Assembly: GCA_018398765.1 (NCBI GenBank) | Contig: JAHBMJ010000047.1 | Coordinates: 21,450-58,487 of the forward strand | Direction of reading: 5' to 3' | Length of the DNA stretch: 37,038 bases | Source of the DNA: Chromera velia | Taxonomy: Eukaryota; Sar; Chromeraceae | Shown here: piece after piece, positions 22,076-32,800 of the stretch | Layout: every line of letters starts with the position of its first letter | Position numbering within the stretch: the first letter of the stretch is position 1 | Made by a program: the position numbers and the translations under genes | Notes under the pieces: generated by a model | What the model was told of the DNA's origin: nothing | What the model saw: only the letters and a program-made list of their open reading frames with translations | Database searches by the model: none

Positions 22076-25000
22076 TCGCGTGCATACAAAAACTGATGAA
22101 GAAGACGAGAGAAGGACATCGGCATCGGAGTCAACACAGACAGGGAGACAGGCAGATAGACAGACAGACAAGGAGATAGAGAGACAGACAGACAAGGAGA
22201 TAGAGAGACAGGCAGATAGACAGACAGACAAGAAGACAGGGAGACAGACAGACAAGGAGATAGAGAGACAGGCAGATGGACAGACAGACAAGAAGACAGG
22301 GAGACAGACAGACAAGGAGATAGAGAGACAGGCAGATGGACAGACAGACAAGGAGATAGATGATGTGACCCAAGCAGCTGGAGGGAAACAAGAATTCAAG
22401 GGCGGCAGAGATGTATGTGTCTTTGACGAGCCAAGTACTTGGCATTCCAGTGTCGGACACAGACACAGAAGAACAGGGACGTAGCAGGCAGAAAGACAGG
22501 AGGCAACAGAATGGGCTGACCATCAGATCGGAGGAAGGCGACCATGCTGAAGGGAGCTGCACGTGTGGACACAGGCGGGGAAGGAAAAAGGTCTCTTTTC
22601 GTCGACACACAAATGCACAAACAGAAACAAAGCGGAAAGGAGAATAGAGATGACTGGGCTCTGGAATCAATTACACGTAGACCGATATCTTGGAATCTGT
22701 TGGCGCTTTTTTCCCCACCCATGAGCATAGGCACATTTGCATTCGGCACGCGTCCGCACAATCAACTAGTCAGTGAGTGCAGCAGATGGTTACCCACCGG
22801 CCTCGACCAATTCCAAGAGGAACGCCTTTGCCGTCTCCACCAGGGTGTGGTGAGCTGGCAGGCCGCCTGCACACATGCACGAATGAATGTACATGTATAC
22901 ATCTGTGTATGTATATGCTCATAGAGGCTCATCCAATAAAGATCCGATCTTTCAAATGATTGTCTGTCTCGATTGGGTATGTGTGACGGAAAGAGGAAAG
23001 GAGAAGAAAGGCAAGCTGCAGTCAAAGGAGAGGAACACCTGAGTCTCTGCACACGTATTCTGGATTCCTGCAGTTGTCTTTTGCCCGTGCCCGTTTGAAC
23101 ACAAGGAGCACTGTAGATGCGAACACAGAAAGACACACAGACAGACAGAAAGAAACACGAACGCACTCTTTGCAGCCTGTGCCAAGACCTCTGCTGCCGC
23201 CCTCATGGCCCCGCTGTCGATCAACGCGGAGTGTGCAGCTGCAAAACGAAAGCAGGACAAATGAAAGAAGGTGACGGAAAAACAAGTTTAAATGAACAAA
23301 AAGAACAGAGGGCGCAAAACAACACACAAATTTTGTTGACAGCTCAGAAGGTGAAGGAAAGGACAGATAAAGAAAAAGATTGAAAGAAAGGTAGAGGAAG
23401 AAAGAGAACGAAGCCATCAAAAAAGACCCCCCCCCTCTCTGCCGACCCAACAAAGACCTCACGCACCTTCCCGAGAAACCAGCAATCCCAGAATCCGACA
23501 TACACGCAGTTGGACCCCTACGCCGTTTTCCCGAGACTGCAGGGACCCAGAGGAACGTCAAAAGTAACACAGATTCATTTCTTCCTCCAGATCCATTCTC
23601 ACCATGTTACACATGCGAGCGCGCGTGTATCTGTGTATGCGTATTATCGTGTGCATGCATCTGAATAAATCCAAATGAACAGGAAATGAGGCGTCAAACC
23701 ACACACAAAATAATGCTACGTACAAAACCGTTAAAAAACCAAGTGTCGCTACCAACAAATACTCTCCGTGCATCTACCGTTCCCCCACCTTCCCTCTTCG
23801 AATCTCAGACCGACCTTACTCAGCAGACATGCCAGAACTTTGGGATGGCACACCCTGAACTTACTTTCATACAGAATTCTTTTTATACAGACACCCTGAA
23901 AAAGAATTCTTTTTATGAAATTAAATACATACTCAGACCGACCTTACTCAGCAGACATGCCAGAACTTTGGGATGGCACACTCTGAACAGGGACGCGTCC
24001 TGTTTTGCCAGCCTCTCCAGTTCCACCAGTCTCCTTTCTTGGCGGGATTCCGCAGCTACCTGTGCTGCTGCCGCCCTTTGGGGAGACATGTGAACGCCCC
24101 CCGCAGAGAGACCCCCCGTTCCCCCAGACTCATGCCCTCCTGGTTGAAAGCCAATCAGAAAGCGACGGATGATGGCTGTCGGGTGCTCTGCATCCAGAAA
24201 CTCCCTGCAGCAGCAAAAGAAGCAGAGCAGAGCAGAGCAGAGCAGGAAGAGACTCAGGAAAAGACGGACGCGCATGCAACAATGAGAAAACATGGAATAC
24301 ATACTCATGTGTACATGGAACACTCATGGAAAACCCATGGATCGTCTCACGCACAAACCCACCTTCCTCGTGAGGGACTCACTCGTTCTGGCCGTCCCTT
24401 TCTCCACTGTTCTGTCTCGCAACTTCCCTCCTCAGTCTCAGAGATTCCAGAATAGTCAGAGTCCCGCACACATGTCCAGAAAGAGACAGAGACTTCCCCG
24501 AAATCCTCCAAACACTTACTGACTGACTGACTGACCAAAGATGGTCCAGTGCCACGACCTGATCATTCCCCAGAAGGCCCTGCAGGCAGAAGGAAGCACG
24601 GGGGATGCAGGGGAAGAGTTGGTTGGTGGAAAGATGGGATGATGCACGAACGGCTGGAGGCATCATGCAAGCCAGAGCCGAAGGACGAAAGGCGAAGAAA
24701 CTGGAGGGAATCTCGAAGAATGCTTTGGGAATCCATCAGAACGTCACTCGCTCCAGAGGCCAACCAAGGAGGGAAGGGAAGGGTTTGGGGGAGATGCACA
24801 CCAGAAAGAAAGGAAGATAGAATGAAAGGGGTGCTAACCTGAACATAACTCTCCAGTCCCTTTTTTCTCCTGCTCACAGGCAGACAGGCACCAGCAAGGC
24901 CGATGTACACCGACAGAATGGGTGAATGGAGAAGAGAGACACATTCAGATGAAGAGACAGCAGAAAACAAAGAACCCAGCTCACACATCGTCTTGTCTAA

Positions 25001-26711
25001 ACTCCATGCAGACTCAGACAAACACATTTGGCAGTGCCACACACGCAGTTGAGTGCTGTCTCGCCCGCTTCTGAACGTCTTGATCGGCCTACGTAATTTA
25101 TTTCTCAAGACGCAAAGACACGGACCTTTCAAACCGTCTCTTCATCATGATGCACTAACATGACAGACCCACTTTTCAACGAAATCCTCATCCAAATTCC
25201 CGAATGCCCTTTTCGCAGGGAGCTGCAAGAGAGAGAGCACCGGTAAACAAAGAGAGAGACATGCATGAGCGGGGCCGGTGCATCTAGGGGTCAGAGAGAC
25301 TGAAGAGTGTCTGCTTGCAGGCAACACAACGGACCCAGGAAGCTCGTTCTGCGTCCCGGACAAGCTCTTAAAGGCAGCAGAACGCTGTGACGATAAACCG
25401 CTGCAAAACTCCACAGACAATGAAACCTTCGGCAGCCGCTGAGATTGTGTGGTGAGTCTGCTATGCAGAGCATTCCCCTTTAATACCTCACGAATGAATT
25501 CTATTTGGGCCCTTCAACAAACGAGAAACTGTCTTGCTTCCTCTGTCTCGACGGCAGCTCGGTAGATCGGGGAGACACCACCACACACGCTCAATTCCTA
25601 CATCTCAATTTCTCTTCTTCAGAGACGCCCAACAAACAGACCTCAGGGAGATGGGGAATTGACGCCGCCACCAGCTGCACAGCAGAGAAGAGAGAGACGA
25701 GAGAAGCATCATGAGCGAGCGTGCAGCAAAAGGAAATGGATACTCAACAGAAGCGAAGAAACTGGAGGGGGACCGAAGACCATCGAGGGTGGAAGATCAA
25801 CAACACATGATTGATCAAGGCACAAACCATCGAAACTCCCACCTGTCCAAAACGCTTTCAGATCAACCTCTGCCTCTGCTGGCTTTTCTCTCACGCTGCC
25901 ATCCTCTAACCTTACTGTGCAGTTCCGAGAAGCTCCGGTACCGTCGGAAAACGCGGAAGATCTTTCCACAGTCACAGAGCTCAACCACATATTCCTGCAT
26001 CCAGAGGACCAATGAAGCTCAGAATCTTATGGCCAATAAACAGCAGTTGACGACCATGAACGGAACAAGCACGCAAACCCAGAAGGACCAGAACGGAGGC
26101 GAGAGACGGTTAGGGAAGAGGGGAGACGCGAGGGAAGGGGTGACATGCCGCCCGGTAATGGAAATGGGAACAGCGGGGGAGGAGGCTCGCCTATTGAAGA
26201 AATCAGCCGTTTATTCTTTCCACACCTGTTTCTGGTGAAAAGGAGATGTTCTCACGATGGTGCTTGACCTCTCCCTCGCCTAGAGTAGTGGCAGGATTTG
26301 TGTGCTCACTGTATGCATTGCAGGAAAGGGTTCTCATGAAAACGCAGCAGGAGACGGTCGACCAAGGCAGGCAAGTGTAAAGAGACATATGCAGCAGAAA
26401 TGGGCTCAGACCAACCACGTGCCGTCCCAACCGCTCGGAGACGGTGCGTGCCTCCAGAATGCGGACGGAGACGGGTTCTGCAAAGGGCATGGCTCTGCTT
26501 TCCTCTCGTTTCTTGATTACTTCTGTCACGACTCGGGGTACTGTCTTTCCAAATGCGTCCTGTCTAAATAAAGGGGCGACAAAAAAGAGCACAGAGATTC
26601 GATGGAGCTGCAGCACGACGTGTGGCAAGGAGCGTAGAAATTCGACTGAGCTCCGTCTTTTTCAAAAAAGCTGAATCGAAAAAGGGTCGACACACTCACG
26701 AAGAGGCCCAT
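17761..26711 (-). CDS. PX-domain protein with armadillo/HEAT-like region and coiled coils (partial 3' end)
   Basis: I joined these minus-strand exons by matching phase: 26700-26711 (tentative, MGLF), 26416-26559, 25911-25994, 25642-25674, 25173-25222, 24839-24869, 24536-24579, 23943-24204, 23467-23536, 23167-23238, 22798-22866, 19367-21944, 19169-19223, 18404-19078 and 18093 to the gap. Exons 2-8 together encode a PX (Phox homology) domain, which binds phosphoinositides on endosomal membranes: VSVRILEARTV, EYVVELCDCGKIFRVFRRYR (the RRY motif holds the lipid-binding arginine), IPHLPE then LPAKRAFGNLDEDFVEK (Pro-rich loop), and KKGLESYVQGLL. Residues about 135-700 are helical and Leu/Ala-rich, with ALIDSGAMRAAAEVLAQAAK and LLELVEA, resembling armadillo/HEAT repeats. 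Residues about 650-880 and 1170-1390 are coiled coils (EEELEHAERGLEKANLKL, LREELRDVKNDPFDLLQQAE). The size is over 1,500 residues. Likely a trafficking or tethering protein, which is inference. The 3' end is lost at the gap; the start exon is weakest. Confidence 0.78.
18097..18121. repeat. (CA)n microsatellite at an intron acceptor
   Basis: About 12 CA units lie directly next to the acceptor of the exon starting at 18093. On the coding strand this is a CTCTCT-(TG)n-CAG tract, serving as the polypyrimidine/acceptor region. Confidence 0.9.
22038..22071. repeat. (GT)n microsatellite in an intron
   Basis: A run of about 17 GT units lies in the intron between the exons ending at 22798 and starting at 21944. 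Confidence 0.9.
22131..22360. repeat. GACA/GATA minisatellite with 60-bp higher-order unit
   Basis: The block is built of GACA, GATA and GGAGA words. It repeats with an exact 60-bp period: TAGAGAGACAGGCAGAT begins at 22201, 22261 and 22321, and a variant unit precedes at 22141. Units differ at one or two bases. It lies in the same intron as the (GT)n run. Confidence 0.9.
23804..23988. repeat. 57-bp direct duplication of an exon end with its splice donor
   Basis: Positions 23804-23860 and 23932-23988 match at 56 of 57 bases (difference at 23854/23982). The right copy holds the last 46 coding bases and GTCGGT donor of the exon 23943-24204; the left copy lies 128 bases further into the intron and has an intact donor too. 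Between them, GAATTCTTTTTAT also occurs twice. Confidence 0.9.
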
Positions 26712-27127
26712 CGCGGCTCAAAAGGGACAAAAGCTCAACACACAGTCACACTCGCGTGGAACTCACTGCCAGGGAGGATCGGAGATGATCGGAGTGCCCT
26801 CAAATTGGATCTGGCCATGCAAGGCAATGTTTCGGGGTCACGTCATGTCTGACACGTCTCTCCTGGGCCAATTGGCCGCCCGCGCGCGCGCGCAGGCTGG
26901 GCCGGGTCCGACCTGCAAATTTGCCACCGATACGACCGGCCATGCACTGCGTTGTAACAAACTGTGTCTTGCCCTGAGTCTGTTGATCCTCTTTTGTCCA
27001 GCTAGACGTCAAGCCCTTGAGAGGCATCGCAGTGAGACGTAAGTGCAAGCTGTTAAGAGCATTCGTTTGGTCATTTTTGTCGTCGTCTCCTCTGATGAAG
27101 CAACGATAGGAAGAGGAGTGAGACACG
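26712..27127. promoter_or_regulatory. Divergent promoter region between PX gene and bL28 gene
   Basis: These 416 bases separate the tentative start of the minus-strand PX gene from the plus-strand bL28 start. They must hold the promoter of bL28 and, if the first exon is right, of both genes. A CG-only run (CGCGCGCGCGCG) lies at about 26882-26893. No TATA box in a convincing position was recognised. Calling the whole interval regulatory is inference from gene orientation. Confidence 0.4.
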
Positions 27128-28246
27128 ATGCGGAGACAGTTGTTTTCATTTCTTGTCCCGTTGTGGTTGTACGTGTGCGTGTTGCTTCCCTGTGATGCAT
27201 TTCTCCTTCCGTCCCTACGGGCTCCGGGGGCACGCGATCGCAGCCCTCACGCCACAGTACTCATGAATGAAAAGACCACCAAGGAGATAAAAAGGGGGAG
27301 GAGGTTTACAGGATGGAAGGGGCCCTCAACCCGGTGGCGACACTTCGGCGTTCCCGGGAAGGGAAACCCGAGGAGGAATAAAGTCACGGGAGAACCATGG
27401 AAACCCATCACCCTCCCAAAGCGACGTTGTATGTTGCTTCAGCAGATTGATAACAAAAGGGCAAGGACCGTTACCTTCTCTGATAAGAGGAATAAGAGGG
27501 TGCAGAAGGTGAACCTCCATTGGAAAAGATTTTGGTGGCCCGAGGGGGAGCGTATGGTTCTCCTTCGTGTCTCTTGCCGAGCTATGCGCACGATCAGGAA
27601 ATTGGGGATTGATGCAGCCGCAAAGAAGTACAAGCTTCCTCTGCACAAAAAGAAGTACTCTGCGGGAAAGAGCCCCCGATTCAGAGGTCATCCCGAGAAT
27701 AAATATAACAGGCGGATAGCGGGCATGACGAAGGCGCAGTTTATCAAGGCACAGAGTATGGGCCAAGTGAAGAAAGAATTCGTCACACAGGCTGCCATTG
27801 ACTTCCTTGAGTTTAGTCGGACGAATCCGACAGGAGCGTATGACAGGAAGATGGCTGATTTGGTTCCAGACGGACTGGAAACAGAGGGGATGGACATGGC
27901 GGAGTTGGAAGCGCTGAAGATGGTCAGAGATAGGCCGGCAGGTGAGGAGGAGGAGACGTTTGAGTTTGAGGCAAAAGAGGAAGAGGAAGAAGAGGATGAT
28001 GATGATGAGGTGAGTGCCTCAGGAGAGGACGATATCGGGTATGACCCTGAATTCGATATTGTGGAAGGAGACGGAGACGAGGGAGAGGAGACAGGGGAAG
28101 GGGTAGACTGGGAATATGCAGATGAGTCGGATGCAGATGGGGAGGATGTGGAGTGGGTGTATGCAGAGGATGCAGATGGAGAGGAAGGGGGGTGGGTAGA
28201 GGGGGAAGGGGGAGAAGGCGATGGAGAGGAAGGGGAAGGAGAATGA
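27128..28246 (+). CDS. rpl28: Plastid-targeted 50S ribosomal protein bL28
   Basis: A single exon of 372 codons (ATG 27128, TGA 28244). Residues 1-24 form a signal peptide (LFSFLVPLWLYVCVLLPCDA) followed at once by FLLPSLRAPGARDRS, a Phe-led, basic transit region. This two-part leader sends proteins through the ER into a secondary red-type plastid. Residues about 99-175 are the bL28 fold of the large ribosomal subunit: RRCMLLQQIDNKRARTVTFS, KVNLHWKRFWWPEGERM and LRVSCRAMRTIRKLGIDAAA, close to the plant plastid version. A basic segment follows (KKKYSAGKSPRFRGHPENKYNRR would exceed a typical L28). The last ~90 residues are almost purely acidic (Glu/Asp/Gly). Plastid and bacterial L28 are about 80-150 residues, so the C-terminal extension is unusual. 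The stop and frame are clear; the GA-rich 3' end could be affected by repeat-copy errors. Confidence 0.95.
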   Translation: MRRQLFSFLVPLWLYVCVLLPCDAFLLPSLRAPGARDRSPHATVLMNEKTTKEIKRGRRFTGWKGPSTRWRHFGVPGKGNPRRNKVTGEPWKPITLPKRRCMLLQQIDNKRARTVTFSDKRNKRVQKVNLHWKRFWWPEGERMVLLRVSCRAMRTIRKLGIDAAAKKYKLPLHKKKYSAGKSPRFRGHPENKYNRRIAGMTKAQFIKAQSMGQVKKEFVTQAAIDFLEFSRTNPTGAYDRKMADLVPDGLETEGMDMAELEALKMVRDRPAGEEEETFEFEAKEEEEEEDDDDEVSASGEDDIGYDPEFDIVEGDGDEGEETGEGVDWEYADESDADGEDVEWVYAEDADGEEGGWVEGEGGEGDGEEGEGE

Positions 28247-29351
28247 GCGGGAAAAGGAAAGAAAAGGAATACGAAGAGGAGGGGTGGAGAGAGCAGTAGG
28301 GGGTGATCATCGATTGATCGGCCCGTCCGTCGCTTTCTGCCTCTAGAAAAGAAGGAGGAGGGAGAAGTTTGAGGCTACAGAGACAGAGACAGGAACCCTC
28401 CCTCCCGCCCTTTCCATTCCTTTGCCTTATCCTCCCTGCCGTGCGAAAAGACAGGTACGTTTGTTCTCCACGCCCCACCTCTCTCTCTGAAGTTCATAAA
28501 AAAAGGTCTCGCCTCCTGAATCAGAGACGGAGACGGAAAGAAAACTGTCACCCCCCTTTCCGACAGTTCCTTCCCTTTTTCCTTCGTTTCCTTCCTTACC
28601 GCCCCCCCAACCCACCGTCGGTCGCTTTTCCCGCGTTGATTTTTCAACCCTTTCACTGCTTTCTTTGCATCGGGGGGATCCTCACTGCCCGTGGGTCTCT
28701 CTCTCTGTTTTGTCTGCTGGAGGGGCCGATTGCGTGGCCCCCTCAACGTGCGCCCACACACACACGGGTCATTTTTCTCTTTCAGGCTCTCACAAGTAGA
28801 ATGATCGATGAGCGAATGGATGCATCCGTCCAGGTGCGCAAATCGAGCGAGCAGTGTGGACTGTCGAGTCACTGAATGGATGAAGGAGCACGTTGGGACA
28901 CACAAAAACTTCATGTGACCATGATGAGTGAATTGTCTTCAGTTGTCAGACATTGCTCACTACGTTTCTTCCGTCCCTCCTTGTTTGCCTGCCTCTGTCT
29001 ATGTTTCTATCTGTCTATCCCCTTTTCCTTTTTCCTTTTGTGCCTCCCTCCATTCATCCCTTCATTCTTTGCCACCTTCCTTTTCTTCCCATTCCCTCCT
29101 TCCTCATTTCCTTTCGTTTTCCCTTCCATTCTACGTAACTCGCTTCCTTGCTTCCTTCGTTCCGTCCTTCCTTCTTTCCTTCCTTCCTTCCTTCCTTCCT
29201 CTTTCTTTGGTGCTTCCTCAGTTGGTTTTCTTCTGGTGCTTTTTTTTTTCTTGCTTTCCTTCTCAACTGCCTCTTTCTTTCTTTCTTTCTTTCTTTCTTT
29301 TTCTTTTTTTTTCTTTCTTTTTCTTTCTTTTTCTTTCTCTTTCTTTCTTTT

Positions 29352-29388
<37 letters not shown>

Positions 29389-29732
29389 TTATCTTTGCTT
29401 CGTTTGTTTTCTCCTCCCTCCCTCCTTTTTTCCTTTTGCTCTTCCTCCGTTGTGCTCATGTTCGCTCGTCCTCCATCTTGCTTCCTTCATTTCCGCCTTT
29501 GTACCTTAATTTCTTGTTTCACTGCTTTCTTTTGTAAGTTTCGTTTGTTCTACTTCTTTCTTTCTCGCTTTCTTTACACTTTTTCTTCTTATTTTATCAT
29601 TTTCTTTTTCTTTTTTTTTTTGCTTCTTTGATTTTTTTTTCCCTTTCTTTTTGTGTGTGTATGACTTTGTAGTTATTCGATCTACAATGTCTGCTGTAAA
29701 ATTTTATAAAATCTAGAAAAAAATATTTTTTA
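28247..29732. other. Pyrimidine-rich intergenic spacer
   Basis: No gene is recognised. From about 28930 the plus strand is nearly all C and T, so the plus frames read Phe/Ser/Leu and the minus frames Lys/Glu/Arg; both are composition artefacts. It separates the bL28 gene from the LINE. Confidence 0.6.
29271..29393. repeat. (CTTT)n microsatellite
   Basis: About 120 bases of CTTT units, with interspersed TTTTTC variants in the middle, lie inside the pyrimidine-rich spacer. Confidence 0.9.
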
Positions 29733-29757
29733 ATTGATTGATTGATTGATTGATTGA
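29733..29757 (-). repeat. (TCAA)n tail at LINE 3' end
   Basis: Six ATTG units on the plus strand (TCAA on the element strand) sit directly after the 3' untranslated part of the LINE, where a poly(A) or microsatellite tail is expected. Confidence 0.85.
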
Positions 29758-29804
29758 TATGTTCCGCCCTAGGGCCTTCCCGCTATGTCTATCTGTCGCC
29801 AGAG

Positions 29805-32800
29805 CTAGCAGGGCGGGGCGTTCCCCAGCCTAAGCTGAGGTATCAGACCCCGCCCTCGGGGCCCGCCAGAGTTTGTTGCCCTGGCCGCTGCTGCATGATT
29901 GTTCGTTGTTCGAGCCACGGCTCTGGATCCGCGTTGGCTTTCCGGCCTGAAAATCGATCTGAAACGGCATGTGATTTGGGCTTCCTCGCTCTTCTTGTTT
30001 ACTTTATCAATCTTCTTCTGTGGCTCCCTCCTTCCCCATTCTAACGCTCCTTCGGTCGTCTCTAAGTTATCAATTGTCTCCTCATATTCTTTTGTTAGTC
30101 TCTCGATCGCCCGCTGCCTTCCGGTGATTCCTACATGTCTGGCCGCCAGAGCGTCTCCCTCTATGTGTCCGTACCATCCTGGACACTCCTCAAACACCCT
30201 CCGTCTGAATGACGCCCATCCTAAAAACTCATCTACTCCGGCATGACATTCATTCAACAGAAAGCAGAAAAGCATCGAGTTGTCTCTTTTTCCCTCTTCT
30301 CTGTTGAGCCCTTCTCTTTCTGTGGCTGCCTTTCTGGCTCTTTCTTCCATCTTACTGTCCCCTTTCTCTTCTATCTTTCTGAACATCTCTGCTCTCTCTC
30401 TGTCAAAAACAGGACATTCTGTCACTAGATGGATTTCATCTTCCACCACCTCGATTCCCAACCACCCTCGACAGAACTGGTACGTCCTTTTCTGTAACGG
30501 CACCTTCTCTCCCCCCCTTACCGGAATTTTTCCCTGAGTTGCAGCCACAGCCCTGTCTCCCACCCTACATGCTGCTCTCCTCCTGTGTTTCAATCGTGGC
30601 GCCACTCTCGTATAGCAAAAAGGGGCTCTTCCTATTCTCTCTCTGTCTATTTTCATTGTCGAGCCAACCTTTCTACCTTCTCTGTCTTCAAACAAAGAAA
30701 GGTGGAGATGGTCTCCGTTTGAGACCTTTCTGTGCACGTCAGCCATCATCACTCCTGTCAGTTCTGCCTTCTCCTGACTGCTCTTCTCTCTTATGTTTCT
30801 TTCTATTCTATGTGTAAACGTCTCTCTCTTTTTCTTGTCTAGCTCATTTTTTGTTCTTTTCAGCAGCCATCTCTCTATCCCGTCCACTCTCTCGTTGACT
30901 ACCTGTGTTCCTCTCTACCCTACGCTTCCTTTTAGTCTTTCTCTTATAAAAGAGTGCATTCCTCTGTTTGTGTAGAGTGCCTGTGCACATTGCTTCAGAT
31001 GAGGGAAAAGATAAAAAGGATGCATTCCTCTCCCCCCCCCCATTTCGTTCTCTACCCTTTCTCTCAGGCATGTGAGGATTGCCTGCCCTACCGCTTCGTT
31101 TCTTTTCTCCTTTAAAGCCTTCCCTGCCCATCGGATCGTTCTGAAAGCCACTTCGAGATTGATTGGAATGAAACCTCCTTCCATCATCAGCGTGTCATAA
31201 TTTTCTTTCTTTCTCAAACGCAAAACAAACCTGACAAATCTTCTTTGCTTCTCGTCGAATTCTGTATATGTGCTATCTGGGCATGCATGGATTTCACATC
31301 CATATAACCATACGGTGCACACTGTCTGTTTAAATATATTGAAGCAATCAGCGGGTGGAATCCCTCCCTCCCTTCCTATCTTCCCCATCAGTCCTTGCAT
31401 GCATCTCTCTGCTTTGATTGACCGCGCTTCCATCATGGTCTCTAGGTTGCAGTCGGTGGATAGGACTAGTCCTAGGTAGGGTTGCTCTTTTGCTTCTTTC
31501 ATCACTATCTCCCCCAGTCTAACTTCTTCTTTCTCTCTTGATACGATGTGGCCAAACCGGACCAATCTCAACTTATCAAAGAATAGAAGACGGAGAGGTT
31601 CTGCAAAGGCTACAAGGTTCGAAAGAAGAAGGTTCAACTGTCTATCTGAGGATTCGAGGAGTGTTGTGTCATCTGCAAACAGAGGGGCAAGGAAATCGAC
31701 CCACCTCCCGTTTTCTCCTGCTAACACCTTTGGCCTCTGTCTGTTGGTCTGTCGTCTCTGTCCTTTCCTCTTTCCTACTTCCTCTGGCAAGTCATGTATG
31801 TATACAGAGTAAAGGGAAGGGCCGCTCGGGCCTCCTTGCTTGAGTCTTTTATCTTCCGGATACTACATGCTCGTTCCCTTTAGCCATACCCTCACTTTTT
31901 CCAGAGAGGCCTCAACCTATCTGATCAGACCTTCCTCCACCCCTGCCTTTCTCAATTTCTCTTTCAACTTTTCCAGCCTCACTTCGTCGAAAGCCCGTGT
32001 GAAGTCAACAAAAGCAACACTGAACACTTCCATTTGAGCAATAACGAACAGCAAAAGAAAAATTGTATCACATGTGCCTGCCTTTCTCTTGTATGCGAAC
32101 TGCTATAGCGTCTGTCTGGCTTCTTTTTCCACCTTTGTTCTCATGATCATGTCCCCCCATTTCGCATCTGCTACCACTAGGTACACTCCCCTCCATCCCC
32201 CAATTAGTGCGAGTGACTTACCCAGTTTTGGAAGAGCCGTCACCGGCAAGTCATTCCACCCTTTCGGCTACCAGCCGAAACGATATGCAACATTAATTAA
32301 CAAAACATATAAAGATACCAGCTCAGTCGATTTTTCCATCGTTCTCAGCATTCCTGGGGGCATTCCGTCCTTCCCAGCGGCCTTTCTGGGGTTACCTGCT
32401 CTTTTCATTGCTTTCCTTACCTCCTTTTCCTCTGCTATGTGCCATCCTTTCTCTTTAATCGCTCTATTTACTGTCGTTTTTCCTTCTTGTTCCCTCTTTC
32501 TCTCTTCTTTCTCTTCCTTTGGCAGCTTGTACGTTTGTTTGAAACCTTCTGCTACCTGCTGGGTCGTGATGTTGTCTTTTGTTTTTCTTGGTGCTGCCCT
32601 CCTGTCTTCCTCACCGAGTCTCCTCCACACCTTCCAGCAGCCTCCTTCACTTATTTTGGCTCTTATGTTCTCCACCTTTCTTTTTTCTGCCTTCCGTTGC
32701 TCTTTCGTCACCGCGTTTCTCAGCGCTCTCTCTATCATGACTAACTGTTTTCTCCTCTCCTCATATGCCTGTCTTAATCTTTCTCCTTCCTGAGCTGAGG

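Noticed and set aside
22131..22360. Regularly spaced GACA repeats that could suggest a CRISPR array
   Set aside because: The host is eukaryotic, the 'spacers' are the same simple words as the repeats, and the block sits in an intron.
28876..29631. 251-codon Phe/Ser/Leu-rich plus frame and Lys/Glu-rich minus frames
   Set aside because: The DNA is a pyrimidine microsatellite region; the residues follow from CTTT/CTTC repeats, and no membrane-protein pattern beyond composition is seen.
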